From contig NZ_JACETV010000002.1 of assembly GCF_013912375.1 (NCBI RefSeq), forward strand, positions 868,001 through 932,000: 64,000 nt of DNA, written 5' to 3'. A model generated the notes under the pieces. It saw only the letters and a program-made list of their open reading frames with translations, searched no databases and was not told the origin of the DNA. Source of the stretch: Emticicia sp. BO119. Its GTDB lineage: Bacteria; Bacteroidota; Bacteroidia; Cytophagales; Spirosomataceae. How positions within the stretch are numbered: the stretch's first letter is position 1; each line of letters starts with the position of its first letter. This document shows, piece by piece, positions 17,020 to 25,675 of the stretch. Position numbers and translations under genes: made by a program.

Positions 17020-18480
17020 TTAAATAGCTTTCTTTAGTATCCTTACAGCATCTTCGGTTTCTTTCTGATTCATACTGGCAAACCCCATACGACAGGCATT
17101 AAGTGTGGGGTTTTCTTCTTTATAGGTTTGTCCGTTGGCTAAATATAAGCCCTGCTTTGCTACCTTTTCTGAGAGTGATTGGAGTGGTATGCTGGTATCA
17201 TAATTTACCCAGATAGCCATACCTCCGTCGGGGATTTTGAAGTCTATTTTATCCCCTAAAGCATCTTTCAATATCAGACATGTAAAGTCACGTCTTTCTT
17301 TATATACTTTTATGGCTTTAGTAGCGTAGCGTTTCAGATCTCCGTTTTCCAGCATATCAGCCAGACAATATTCTAAAATGGTATCGTTTTGCCGGTCAAT
17401 GATACGGCGGATTTTTGTCATTTCTTCAATAATGCTTTCATGCGCTGTTACATAGCCTACTCTGAATGTAGGAGCAATCTGTTTACTGAAAGAGCCTACG
17501 TAGATAACCCAGCCATGTCTGTCAGCACTTGCCAGAGGTAAAATAGGCGTATTGGCGTAGTGGTAATCGTAATCATAATCATCTTCAAGAATGAAAAACT
17601 GATATTTCTCGGCCAATGCTAATAACCGGAGTCTTCTTTCAGGTTTTAGTGTAACTGTAGTGGGGTGGTAGTGATGAGAAGTTATATAGATCATTTTTAC
17701 CTTTTTGTGTTTACAAATATCTTCAATGACATCAGTTTGTAATCCATCCTCATCAACCGGAATGGTTATTAATTCGGCTCCTAATTGCATAAAAGTCAGA
17801 TTAGCCGCTCTGTAACTTAACTCACCTACTATAGCGGTATCGCCTTTTTGTAGAATAGCCATTCCGGCTAAGTAAATCCCCATCTGGCTACCACGTGTAG
17901 TAATAATATGCTTTGGAGTAGCCTGAATGCCACGGGTTTCGTTTAGATATTTGGCAAAAAGTGTTCGGAATCTGATGCTTCCTTGTGGGTCGGTATAGCC
18001 TACACTCATGGGGTCTGCATAACGGATATAGTGCGACTGAAGCCTTGCCCATTCATGACGAGGGGCTAATCTTACGTCAGGCAACCCATCATTAAAAGCC
18101 AGCTTTTGTTGAATGTGAGGCGGTAGGTAAATTGCTGAATTATCGTTGATTCGTTTTTTCAGTTTATTCCGCCAGTCTTCTTTCGAAATGTTTTCGATAA
18201 GGATTGATGGTTTTATTATGGGCAATCTGGTAGCAATAAAGGTTCCTTTCTGGGGGATAACCTCTACCCAGTTTTGGGATAGGAGCTCATCATAGGCTGC
18301 GATTACCGTTTTACGGTGTACATCAAGTAATTCAGCCAGCTCTCTTGTACCAGGCAGTTTCGTATTGGTTTGTAAAATACCAGCCTGTATGTTTTTAATA
18401 ATAGCATTGGTAATCTGAATATATAATGGAATGGATGAGTTTTTATCAAAACTAATAAGGCTCTTAAAAGGAATTTTCAT
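17020..18480 (-). CDS. MocR/PdxR-type regulator (GntR HTH fused to aminotransferase domain)
   Basis: A 486-residue fusion. The N-terminal GntR winged helix spans about residues 15-80 (PLYIQITNAIIKNIQAG, LPGTRELAELLDVHRKTVIAAYDELL). The fold-type-I aminotransferase domain spans about 120-480, with DDYDYDYHY and the PLP-lysine motif GSFSKQIAPTFRVGY. Such regulators bind pyridoxal phosphate or amino acids as effectors. It is divergent from a pyridoxamine-phosphate-oxidase-like gene, a common arrangement that suggests it controls that gene. The nearby convergent gene (Spx-like) ends 5 bp away. Confidence 0.92.
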   Translation of the reverse strand: MKIPFKSLISFDKNSSIPLYIQITNAIIKNIQAGILQTNTKLPGTRELAELLDVHRKTVIAAYDELLSQNWVEVIPQKGTFIATRLPIIKPSILIENISKEDWRNKLKKRINDNSAIYLPPHIQQKLAFNDGLPDVRLAPRHEWARLQSHYIRYADPMSVGYTDPQGSIRFRTLFAKYLNETRGIQATPKHIITTRGSQMGIYLAGMAILQKGDTAIVGELSYRAANLTFMQLGAELITIPVDEDGLQTDVIEDICKHKKVKMIYITSHHYHPTTVTLKPERRLRLLALAEKYQFFILEDDYDYDYHYANTPILPLASADRHGWVIYVGSFSKQIAPTFRVGYVTAHESIIEEMTKIRRIIDRQNDTILEYCLADMLENGDLKRYATKAIKVYKERRDFTCLILKDALGDKIDFKIPDGGMAIWVNYDTSIPLQSLSEKVAKQGLYLANGQTYKEENPTLNACRMGFASMNQKETEDAVRILKKAI

Positions 18481-18580
18481 CTGGACTATCTGGTGGTGTA
18501 AAATTGGATGAGTATAGTAATCCAGTAAAAGTATAGCTTTGTCTTATTATTTCTATTTATCTTTTTTAATTTTTTATAAT

Positions 18581-19225
18581 ATGTACCCGGTTACTCCCAA
18601 TACCAAAATCAGCAGAAGCCCTAAAAGAGGCTTTTACGACGAAGAAACCATTTATCAGATTTTAGATGAAGGGCTTTTCTGCCATATTGCTTATGTATTA
18701 GACGGGCAACCTATGATGATCCCTACAGGCTATTGCCGTATAGGTAATAAAATCTATATTCATGGGTCGGTCGGTAGCCATTTTATGCGGAGTTTAGCTG
18801 ATGGTCGGAGGGTTTGCCTTACGGTTTCTTTTGTTGATGGGCTTGTACTGGCACGTTCGGCTTTTAGCCACTCGGTCAATTATCGTTCAGTAGTTTTGTT
18901 CAGCCCTGCTACTGTAGTAACCGATGAACAAGAACGTTGGGATGCTTTAGAAGCATTTACCAATCATGTTATTCCGGGTCGTTGGGAAGAAATCAGACAA
19001 CCTAATGCCAAAGAAATGAAGGGAACGATGGTAATTGCTTTTACTATTGAGGAGGCCTCTGCTAAAGTAAGAACGGGAGGACCAAATGATGATGAGGAAG
19101 ACTACCAATTGTCTGTATGGGCAGGAGTACTACCTTTAAAATTACAAGCACAAACACCAATCACTGACCCTAAGATGGTGTATGAAACACCCGTGCCTGA
19201 TTATGTAATTAATTATAAGAAATGA
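18581..19225 (+). CDS. Pyridoxamine 5'-phosphate oxidase-like flavoprotein (Nim-like)
   Basis: A protein of 214 residues from the ATG at 18581. The frame extends to a TTG at 18539, but the ATG is preceded by a better A/T-rich leader. The sequence (GFYDEETIYQILDEGLFCHIAYVLDGQPMMIPTGYC split over about residues 15-50, and GSVGSHFMRSLADGRRVCLTV) matches the split-barrel FMN-binding family related to nitroimidazole-resistance Nim proteins. It is divergent from the MocR regulator and probably under its control. The substrate is unknown. Confidence 0.88.
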   Translation: MYPVTPNTKISRSPKRGFYDEETIYQILDEGLFCHIAYVLDGQPMMIPTGYCRIGNKIYIHGSVGSHFMRSLADGRRVCLTVSFVDGLVLARSAFSHSVNYRSVVLFSPATVVTDEQERWDALEAFTNHVIPGRWEEIRQPNAKEMKGTMVIAFTIEEASAKVRTGGPNDDEEDYQLSVWAGVLPLKLQAQTPITDPKMVYETPVPDYVINYKK

Positions 19226-19228
19226 TTT

Positions 19229-19262
19229 ATTTGTATCACGATTTAAAAATCGTGATACAAAT
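19229..19262. terminator. Bidirectional terminator
   Basis: A 16-bp perfect stem (ATTTGTATCACGATTT and its complement) with a minimal loop lies between the convergent stop codons of the flavoprotein and the sigma-54 regulator genes. Confidence 0.9.
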
Positions 19263-19263
19263 A

Positions 19264-20616
19264 TTATATTCCATATTTCTCAACTCTTCTATATAAAGCC
19301 TGCCTTGTCAGACCCATTTCACGGGCAGCTTCGGTGATATTGCCGTTGAATTTCTTTAAGGTTTTGATAATCAGCATTTTTTCCATTTCTTCTAACTGGA
19401 AGGTCTGGTCAAAAGATGGAACAGTATCGGGTTGATTTTCAAAGGGTTGCCCTTCGAAAAAGTCTTCGGGCTGAAGCACACTACCCTGGCATAAAATTAC
19501 AGCGCGCTCAATGGCATGTTGTAACTCACGAACGTTTCCGGCCCAATGGTATCGTTGCAGTTGCTTGATTAATGCCGCACTGATAGAACTAACCGGACGA
19601 TTATATTTTTTACGGTACATTTTAAGAAAATGCTCGGCCAAAGGCACAATGTCTTCAATGCGCTCACGTAAAGGAGGAAGTTTGATTTCAATAGTATTGA
19701 TACGGTAGAGTAAGTCCTGACGGAACGTACGTTGTGCTACACGTGCATGGATTGGCTCATTGGTGGCGCAAATCAGGCGTACATCAATATTCTTAGCTTT
19801 ACCAGAGCCTACCTTTGTTACACTTCTGTTCTGGAGTACAGTCAGTAATTTAGCCTGAAGAGGCAACGGGATATTGCCGATTTCATCCAGAAAGATAGTG
19901 CCTTCATTGGCTTCTTCAAAACGGCCTATACGGTCTTCACGCGCATCAGTGAAAGCCCCTTTTACGTGGCCAAAGAGTTCACTTTCAAATAATGTTTCGG
20001 AGATAGAACCAAGGTCAGCATGTACAAAAGGCTTATCCGCACGGTCTGATTTTTCATGAATAGCTCTGGCGATCAGGTCTTTTCCAGTTCCGTTTTCACC
20101 TAATATCAGAATATTGGCATCGGTAGCCGCTACTCTATCGATGGTCTCATAGATTTTCTGCATGGCCGGGCTTTTGCCGATAATCTCGACTTTGCTCTCT
20201 GTTTTGCGTTTTAGGGTCGGTGTTTTGCCTGTGCGTAACTCTCTTATTTCTAAGGCCGACTGCATAGTGGCCAGCAGTTTCTCATTTTCCCAGGGTTTCA
20301 ATACAAAGTCAGAGGCTCCTACCTTAATGGCTCTCACAGCCATTTCTACATCTCCATAGGCGGTGAATAATACTACTGATGCCTGTGGGTCAATGTCTAA
20401 AATACGGTCGAGCCATTCAAAACCCTCTTTTCCTGTATTCACATCGCGTGTGAAATTCATGTCCAGTAATATGACGTCGTAATTGCCATTGGAAACTAAA
20501 AAAGGAATCCGTTCTGGATTCTTTTCAATATCTACTTGACCAAAATGTCTTTTTAAAAATAATTTAGCTGCACTTAATACATCTACATCATCATCAATTA
20601 TTAAAAGCTTTGACAT
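19264..20616 (-). CDS. Sigma-54-dependent response regulator (NtrC family)
   Basis: A 450-residue activator. The receiver domain spans residues 1-120 with phospho-acceptor Asp52 (VILLDMNF). The AAA+ domain spans about 145-380 with Walker A GENGTGKD near residue 172, the sigma-54-contacting GAFTDA loop and Walker B FLDEIGN. The C-terminal Fis-type helix-turn-helix is visible (NITEAAREMGLTRQALYRR). No histidine kinase is adjacent, so its phosphodonor must be encoded elsewhere. It diverges from the adaptor/ATPase/permease operon. Paired palindromes upstream of that operon, and of the second half of the array, are good candidates for its binding sites. Confidence 0.95.
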   Translation of the reverse strand: MSKLLIIDDDVDVLSAAKLFLKRHFGQVDIEKNPERIPFLVSNGNYDVILLDMNFTRDVNTGKEGFEWLDRILDIDPQASVVLFTAYGDVEMAVRAIKVGASDFVLKPWENEKLLATMQSALEIRELRTGKTPTLKRKTESKVEIIGKSPAMQKIYETIDRVAATDANILILGENGTGKDLIARAIHEKSDRADKPFVHADLGSISETLFESELFGHVKGAFTDAREDRIGRFEEANEGTIFLDEIGNIPLPLQAKLLTVLQNRSVTKVGSGKAKNIDVRLICATNEPIHARVAQRTFRQDLLYRINTIEIKLPPLRERIEDIVPLAEHFLKMYRKKYNRPVSSISAALIKQLQRYHWAGNVRELQHAIERAVILCQGSVLQPEDFFEGQPFENQPDTVPSFDQTFQLEEMEKMLIIKTLKKFNGNITEAAREMGLTRQALYRRVEKYGI

Positions 20617-20777
20617 AATTCAGGTTCAGATTAGTATATTCTTATTTTAAAGGCATTTTTTACGCATTTTACGACAAAAATTATTCCTTTCAAAGTGTAA
20701 ATGTCAGAAAGCTAAGATAACTGATTGATAATAAACAGATTATTTTTTTTTAAGAAAATTCCTATCTTTAGGTATTC

Positions 20778-20812
20778 GTCCGTGAGCGTACAAGTGTTGT
20801 CCGTTTTCGGAC
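20778..20812 (+). promoter_or_regulatory. Paired palindromic operator (enhancer site 1)
   Basis: GTCCGTGAGCGTAC at 20778-20791 and GTCCGTTTTCGGAC at 20799-20812 are two GTCCG-N4-CGKAC palindromes starting 21 bp apart, two helical turns. The same pair with the same 21-bp spacing occurs at 53913-53947. Its position, about 55 bp before a -24-like element, is typical for an NtrC-family activator site. The adjacent activator gene makes it the likely ligand. Confidence 0.75.
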
Positions 20813-20867
20813 AATTTTAAAAGGTGTTTATTTCTTAAATAGCTGATAGTCAATAATTTGAAATATT

Positions 20868-20882
20868 TGGCACACATTGTGA
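20868..20882 (+). promoter_or_regulatory. Candidate sigma-54 promoter for the adaptor-ATPase-permease operon
   Basis: TGGCACA at 20868-20874 matches the -24 element well. The -12 position reads GTGA rather than TTGC, with only part of the consensus kept. Support comes from the equal distance to the palindromes in the second copy upstream of the permease at 54053, where TGGCAT is placed almost identically. Confidence 0.5.
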
Positions 20883-20984
20883 ATTATGATTGAACAGATT
20901 TAAATCTTATTTTTAGACTTAATTAACAATCAGTAACAGAGACAATTTGCCTAAACACAAGTTGGATAGCAATTTAAAATTACA

Positions 20985-22235
20985 ATGGACAAGCAGATAA
21001 AAAAGAAATTCTGGAGTAGACAACGAATCTTATTAACGATTGGTGGCGTATTGTTTGCCTCATTTGCAGCTTACAGCCTGCTTTTTGCAGACAGGCGCTC
21101 GACACTGAATGCTGAAAAAGATAAAATGACTATTTCACAAGTAACTAATGGTACTTTTGATGAGTTTATCGTAGTTACAGGAGTGGTAATGCCTTTGAGA
21201 ATTATTCGCTTAGATGCCATCGTAGGAGGATACGTAAAAGAAAAGGTGGTAGATGGCGGTAATATAGTAAAACAAGGACAGATTATATTGAAATTAGAGA
21301 ATCAGAATTTAAAGCTGAATTTCTTACAGTCGGAGACAGAAGCGAGCCGATTAGTGAATGACTTACAGAATACACGCCAACGCTTGAAAGTAGAGAAGTT
21401 TACGATTCGTAAGAATATGTCTGACCTTGATTTCTTAACAGCACAGGCCAAGGATTTATACGAAAGAAACAAGAAGTTGTATGATGATAAGGTAATTCCT
21501 GAAGCTGATTACCTGAAAGCAAAGCGTGATTATGAGAAATTAGTAAGCCAGAAAGAGATTGATCTGGAGTCGCAGAGATATCAGGAAGAAAATGCTGCGA
21601 TGCAGATTAAACAACTGGAAGGTACTTTGGAGCGTACACAGAAAAACGTACAATTGTGGCGTGAAACTCTTGAAAACTTAGTGGTAAAAGCACCAGTATC
21701 AGGTTTGTTATCATCAATTGATGTAGAGGTAGGGTCTAATATTAACCAGGGGCAAAACATCGGGCAGATTGACGACTTAGATGGTTTTAAACTGCGTGTA
21801 GATATAGATGAACATTATAACGGAAGAATTTTTGCAGGTTTAAGTGGTACTTTTGAGTTCAGCGGGAAAGAATATCCGCTGGAAATAACCAAGATATACC
21901 CTGAGATTCGTAACGGACGTTTTCAGGTAGATATGATTTTCTCAAAGACTGTTCCAGACGGTATCAAAAGAGGGCAGTCTTCTCCAATCCGTTTAGAGTT
22001 AGGTAAAGCTACCAAAGCAGTGCTTTTACCAGTAGGTGGATTCTTCTCTGATACAGGTGGAAACTGGGTGTATGTGTTAGATAAATCGGGTGGTAAGGCC
22101 GTAAAGCGCAAAATTACCTTAGGTCGTAAAAACCCTGAATATTTTGAGGTGTTGGAAGGTTTGGAAGTGGGAGATAAAGTAATTACCTCTTCTTATGAAA
22201 ACTTTGGAGATAATGAAGTTCTTGATCTAAAATAA
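20985..22235 (+). CDS. Periplasmic adaptor (HlyD/MacA-like membrane fusion protein)
   Basis: This 416-residue protein is anchored by one N-terminal membrane helix (about residues 14-32, ILLTIGGVLFASFAAYSLLF). It has a biotinyl-lipoyl-like half (VVDGGNIVKQGQIILKLEN near residue 95), a long coiled-coil hairpin (about residues 105-225), the second lipoyl half (VVKAPVSGLLSSIDVEVGS near residue 233) and beta-barrel/membrane-proximal domains. In MacAB-type systems the adaptor links inner-membrane permease to an outer-membrane channel. It is first in the long operon, followed 57 bp later by the ATPase. No TolC-like gene is present in this window. Confidence 0.92.
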   Translation: MDKQIKKKFWSRQRILLTIGGVLFASFAAYSLLFADRRSTLNAEKDKMTISQVTNGTFDEFIVVTGVVMPLRIIRLDAIVGGYVKEKVVDGGNIVKQGQIILKLENQNLKLNFLQSETEASRLVNDLQNTRQRLKVEKFTIRKNMSDLDFLTAQAKDLYERNKKLYDDKVIPEADYLKAKRDYEKLVSQKEIDLESQRYQEENAAMQIKQLEGTLERTQKNVQLWRETLENLVVKAPVSGLLSSIDVEVGSNINQGQNIGQIDDLDGFKLRVDIDEHYNGRIFAGLSGTFEFSGKEYPLEITKIYPEIRNGRFQVDMIFSKTVPDGIKRGQSSPIRLELGKATKAVLLPVGGFFSDTGGNWVYVLDKSGGKAVKRKITLGRKNPEYFEVLEGLEVGDKVITSSYENFGDNEVLDLK

Positions 22236-22292
22236 TCTGTATAAACTTATAAACAAATACCCTTGATATTCAAGAAATAAAAAACAAAAATT

Positions 22293-22970
22293 ATGATAAA
22301 AGTATCTAATCTTCAAAAAGTGTTCACTACCGAAGAGGTAGAAACTACCGCCCTGAATGGTATTGACATGAATATCAAAGATGGTGAATTCGTTGCCATC
22401 ATGGGTCCGTCAGGATGTGGGAAATCAACTTTGCTCAACATCATGGGCTTGTTGGATAACCCATCTGAAGGGAGCTATGATTTCTATGGCGTAGAAGTAG
22501 CCAAATTGAGCGAGAGAGAACGTGCAGCACACCGCAAGGGTAATATTGGTTTCATTTTCCAAAGCTTCAATCTGATTGACGAATTAACAGTTTTCGAAAA
22601 TGTAGAACTTCCTCTTTTATACTTGAAAACACCTGCTACCGAGCGTAAGAAAAAGGTAGAAGAAGTATTGGAGAGAATGAACATCATGCACCGTCGCAAT
22701 CACTTCCCGCAACAATTATCGGGTGGTCAGCAACAACGTGTAGCTATTGCACGTGCGGTGGTAGCCAAACCAAAATTAATTCTTGCCGATGAGCCTACTG
22801 GTAACCTTGATTCAACCAACGGCGAAGAAGTAATGAAATTGCTTCAGGAATTAAACAACGAAGGCACTACTATTATCATGGTTACTCACTCACCTTATGA
22901 TGCAGGTTTCTCGCACAGAATCATTAACCTGTTTGATGGTAAGGTAGTAACGGAAAACTTCCACGTATAA
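22293..22970 (+). CDS. ABC transporter ATPase, MacB/LolD type
   Basis: A stand-alone 225-residue nucleotide-binding subunit. Walker A is [10 protein letters not shown] (about residues 37-46), followed by the Q-loop FQSFNL, ABC signature LSGGQQQR (about 141-148), Walker [14 protein letters not shown] and the switch histidine MVTHS. The LolD/MacB subgroup is indicated by the sequence around DEPTGNLDS and the small size. It is the only ATPase in the window, although fifteen permeases follow. It must therefore serve several of them, or others recruit ATPases from elsewhere. It lies 158 bp before the first permease. Confidence 0.96.
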   Translation: MIKVSNLQKVFTTEEVETTALNGIDMNIKDGEFVAIMGPSGCGKSTLLNIMGLLDNPSEGSYDFYGVEVAKLSERERAAHRKGNIGFIFQSFNLIDELTVFENVELPLLYLKTPATERKKKVEEVLERMNIMHRRNHFPQQLSGGQQQRVAIARAVVAKPKLILADEPTGNLDSTNGEEVMKLLQELNNEGTTIIMVTHSPYDAGFSHRIINLFDGKVVTENFHV

Positions 22971-23128
22971 TTTAAAGATACTTCCCGACGAACTGTCAGG
23001 AAAAAGACGAGTTAATAAACGTTAAATGCTGTAAAATGGGCTTATTATGAAATAAATCATAGTAAGCTTCATTTGCTATTGCCATATCTTAAGCCTGCTC
23101 TACTTCATATTTTAAATTATGAAAAACT
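22971..23128 (+). other. Spacer between ATPase and first permease, with hairpin
   Basis: CTTATTATGA at about 23041-23050 pairs with TCATAGTAAG at about 23057-23066 (one mismatch). There is no T run, so I do not call it a terminator. It could lower or stabilise transcript between the ATPase and the permease genes. There is no coding sequence. Confidence 0.4.
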
Positions 23129-25552
23129 ATGCTAAAAAATTATTTCAAAATCGCCCTTCGTAATCTCTGGAAGAACAAAGCATATACCTCAATCAATATT
23201 GTTGGGCTCTCAATTGCTTTTGGGTGTGCTATTCTGTTGTTTCTGACAGCTTATTTTGAGTTTACCTATGACGATTTCCAGACTAATAAAGACCGCATTT
23301 TCAGAGTTTACTTCAAAATTAATCAACCTGAAAAAATAGAATATCAATCTAATCTTTCTACGCCTGTAACTCCTGCCCTAAAAACTGATTTCAGTGCTGA
23401 AATCAAATATGCTACACGTATCGTAAGCAGTGGCGTGCAGATTGTGCAAGGCGAAAAAACAATTGATGAAGACATTCGCTATGTTGATGCGGATTTTCTG
23501 AAAATATTTTCTTTCAGAATGTTGAAAGGAAATCCTGATATAGCCTTGAATGATTTGCGAAGTGTAGTTTTGAATGAAGAAGTAGCTAAAAAGATATTTG
23601 ATAAAGCTGACCCTGTAGGCAAAACTGTGCAATTGAATTTTGGCGGAAGAATAGAAAGTTTTGTGGTAACGGGCGTAATGGAGAAAGCGCCTAAAAACTC
23701 GTCAATTGAGAATGATATGTTGATGCGTTTTGAGAATAATCCTGAATATAAGGACTCGAAAGAAAAATGGGACTCCAATTATCACGATGTATATGTGCAA
23801 CTGGCTGATAAGGTCGACTTCCTGAATTTTGAAAGACGATTAAAATCGTTCACTGAAAAATATTATAAAGGCAGTATTGAGCAACTAAAAAAAGACGGTG
23901 CAAAACCTGATGAAAGAGGGGAAGTCAGAAGCCTGCGCTTATTGCCTATGCCTGAAATGCACTTCAATAAACAAGCTGGCGGCAGCCGCTCAATTGACAT
24001 TGCTTATCCATATATATTATTAGTTATAAGTGGCCTGGTGCTATTGATTGCCTGTATCAACTTTATTAATCTCTCAATTGCCCGCTCTATGACACGTGCT
24101 AAAGAAGTAGGCATGAGAAAAGCATTGGGCGCACTAAAAGCCCAGATTGTAGGCCAATTCTGGGGCGAAGCTTTTATTATCTGTATTCTGGCATTTGGCA
24201 TCGGAGGCGTATTAGCCACTACTTTAATGCCACAATACAACACCTTATTCAGAAGTAACCTGACTATTGACAATCTTCTTAGCCCGGTGGTAGGTATTTT
24301 ATTGCTAATCAGCTTTTTAATTATCACTCTGATTGCCGGAGGATATCCAGCCTTAGCAGTGGCTAAATTCAACACGGTAGAAGTATTGAAAGGAAAAATA
24401 AAAGTAAGCTCGCGGTCAGGTGGTATCAGAAGTGCATTAATTGTGGCACAGTTTAGCATAGCTATTTTATTAATAAGCTGTACCCTTATTATATGGAAAC
24501 AGATAGACTATTTGCGTAACCAACCTCTTGGATTTAACCAAACTCAAGTAATCAGCATACCGGTAGGAAATGAGGTACAAGGGGGCAAAGTATTAGAGTT
24601 TATGCGCAACAAGCTGGCCAATGCGTCACCGATTGTGAGTATAACGGGTGCAGATATAAACATTGGCAGAGGCAAAGATGGGTCAGGCTATAAATCTGTT
24701 TATAGCTTTGAAATGGAAGGCAAAACCTACCGCACCAATGGCCTAAGCATAGATTATGACTATGTAAAAACATTGGGTCTGACTTTAGTAGCGGGTAGAG
24801 AATTCTCACGTGAGTTCCCATCAGATAAAGACCGTGCCTGTATCGTGAATGAGACCATGGTGAAACACCTTGGCTACAAAGACCCGATTGGCAAAAAAGT
24901 AGCTTTAGGTGATAGTATAGGTAAAACAATTGTGGGAGTAGTGAAAGATTATCATTTCGAGTCATTAAAAAACAAAATCGAAGCAATAACCTTCCTTTAC
25001 CAAGGCGATTTTGGCATCAACTACATATTCGTAAAACTGACTCCTGAAACGCCGAAAACAACCATTGATATGATTGGTAAGGCGTATAAAGAAATTGCAC
25101 CGAAATCTGAATATATGCCTTCGTTTTTAGACGAAAACACCAACAATCAGTACAAGAAAGAGGAGAGAATGTCGCAAATTGTGATGAGCGCAGCTACTTT
25201 AACTATAATCCTTTCTTGCATGGGCTTATTTGCCATAGCCTTAATGATGATGGCACAACGAACCAAAGAAATTGGTATCCGAAAAGTTTTAGGGGCCAGC
25301 GTACCAAACTTAGTGGCTCTACTTTCAAGAGAGTTTGTGGTATTAGTCGTGATTGCCATTCTCATTGCTACGCCATTGGCGTACTATCTGATGGATAAAT
25401 GGATTCAGGACTTTGCTTACCGTACCGAAATCACCTGGTGGGTTTTCGGCCTGGCAGGGGTAGTGGCATTATTGATAGCCTTATTTACTGTAAGCTATCA
25501 GTCTATCAGAGCAGCATTAATGAATCCGGTAAGGTCATTGAAGTCGGAATAG
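23129..25552 (+). CDS. FtsX/MacB_PCD permease 1
   Basis: An 807-residue permease with the duplicated layout seen throughout the array: one membrane helix (about residues 18-42), periplasmic MacB_PCD domain (about 45-285), three helices (about 290-415), a fifth helix (about 433-455), second periplasmic domain (to about 675) and three C-terminal helices. The cytoplasmic coupling motifs are RAKEVGMRKALG (about residue 323) and RTKEIGIRKVLGAS (about 710), both FtsX signatures. The family moves lipids, lipoproteins or peptides mechanically, without a channel. It is most like permease 2: both have AFG after helix 1 and SCMGLFAIALM in helix 6, unlike SCLGLFGLA in most others. The ATG is preceded by an A-rich leader. 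Confidence 0.93.
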   Translation: MLKNYFKIALRNLWKNKAYTSINIVGLSIAFGCAILLFLTAYFEFTYDDFQTNKDRIFRVYFKINQPEKIEYQSNLSTPVTPALKTDFSAEIKYATRIVSSGVQIVQGEKTIDEDIRYVDADFLKIFSFRMLKGNPDIALNDLRSVVLNEEVAKKIFDKADPVGKTVQLNFGGRIESFVVTGVMEKAPKNSSIENDMLMRFENNPEYKDSKEKWDSNYHDVYVQLADKVDFLNFERRLKSFTEKYYKGSIEQLKKDGAKPDERGEVRSLRLLPMPEMHFNKQAGGSRSIDIAYPYILLVISGLVLLIACINFINLSIARSMTRAKEVGMRKALGALKAQIVGQFWGEAFIICILAFGIGGVLATTLMPQYNTLFRSNLTIDNLLSPVVGILLLISFLIITLIAGGYPALAVAKFNTVEVLKGKIKVSSRSGGIRSALIVAQFSIAILLISCTLIIWKQIDYLRNQPLGFNQTQVISIPVGNEVQGGKVLEFMRNKLANASPIVSITGADINIGRGKDGSGYKSVYSFEMEGKTYRTNGLSIDYDYVKTLGLTLVAGREFSREFPSDKDRACIVNETMVKHLGYKDPIGKKVALGDSIGKTIVGVVKDYHFESLKNKIEAITFLYQGDFGINYIFVKLTPETPKTTIDMIGKAYKEIAPKSEYMPSFLDENTNNQYKKEERMSQIVMSAATLTIILSCMGLFAIALMMMAQRTKEIGIRKVLGASVPNLVALLSREFVVLVVIAILIATPLAYYLMDKWIQDFAYRTEITWWVFGLAGVVALLIALFTVSYQSIRAALMNPVRSLKSE

Positions 25553-25675
25553 CCCCCCGTCCCTAAAGGGGTGATGCTTGCGCACGAGTATTAAAATCTT
25601 TAAAGAGTTCCCCTTTGGGGATAGACGCTCTTAATCAACTTTTAAACAAGTCCCCCTTTAGGGGATAGGGGCATT
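25553..25675 (+). repeat. Family A intergenic palindromic element, copy 1
   Basis: The 123 bp between permeases 1 and 2 contain three versions of the core: CCCTAAAGGGG near 25562, CCCCTTTGGGGA near 25611 and CCCCCTTTAGGGGA near 25652. The linkers GCTTGCGCACGAGTATT and TCAACTTTTAAA are shared with the other A copies. It ends in GATAGGGGCATT directly before the ATG. Confidence 0.85.

Larger units (their letters stand above)
20617..20984. other. Divergent regulatory region
   Basis: This 368-bp non-coding region separates the sigma-54 activator from the adaptor gene. It contains the paired palindromes (20778-20812) and the sigma-54-like element (20868-20882) described separately. The part next to the regulator gene is AT-rich and otherwise featureless. 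Confidence 0.7.
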
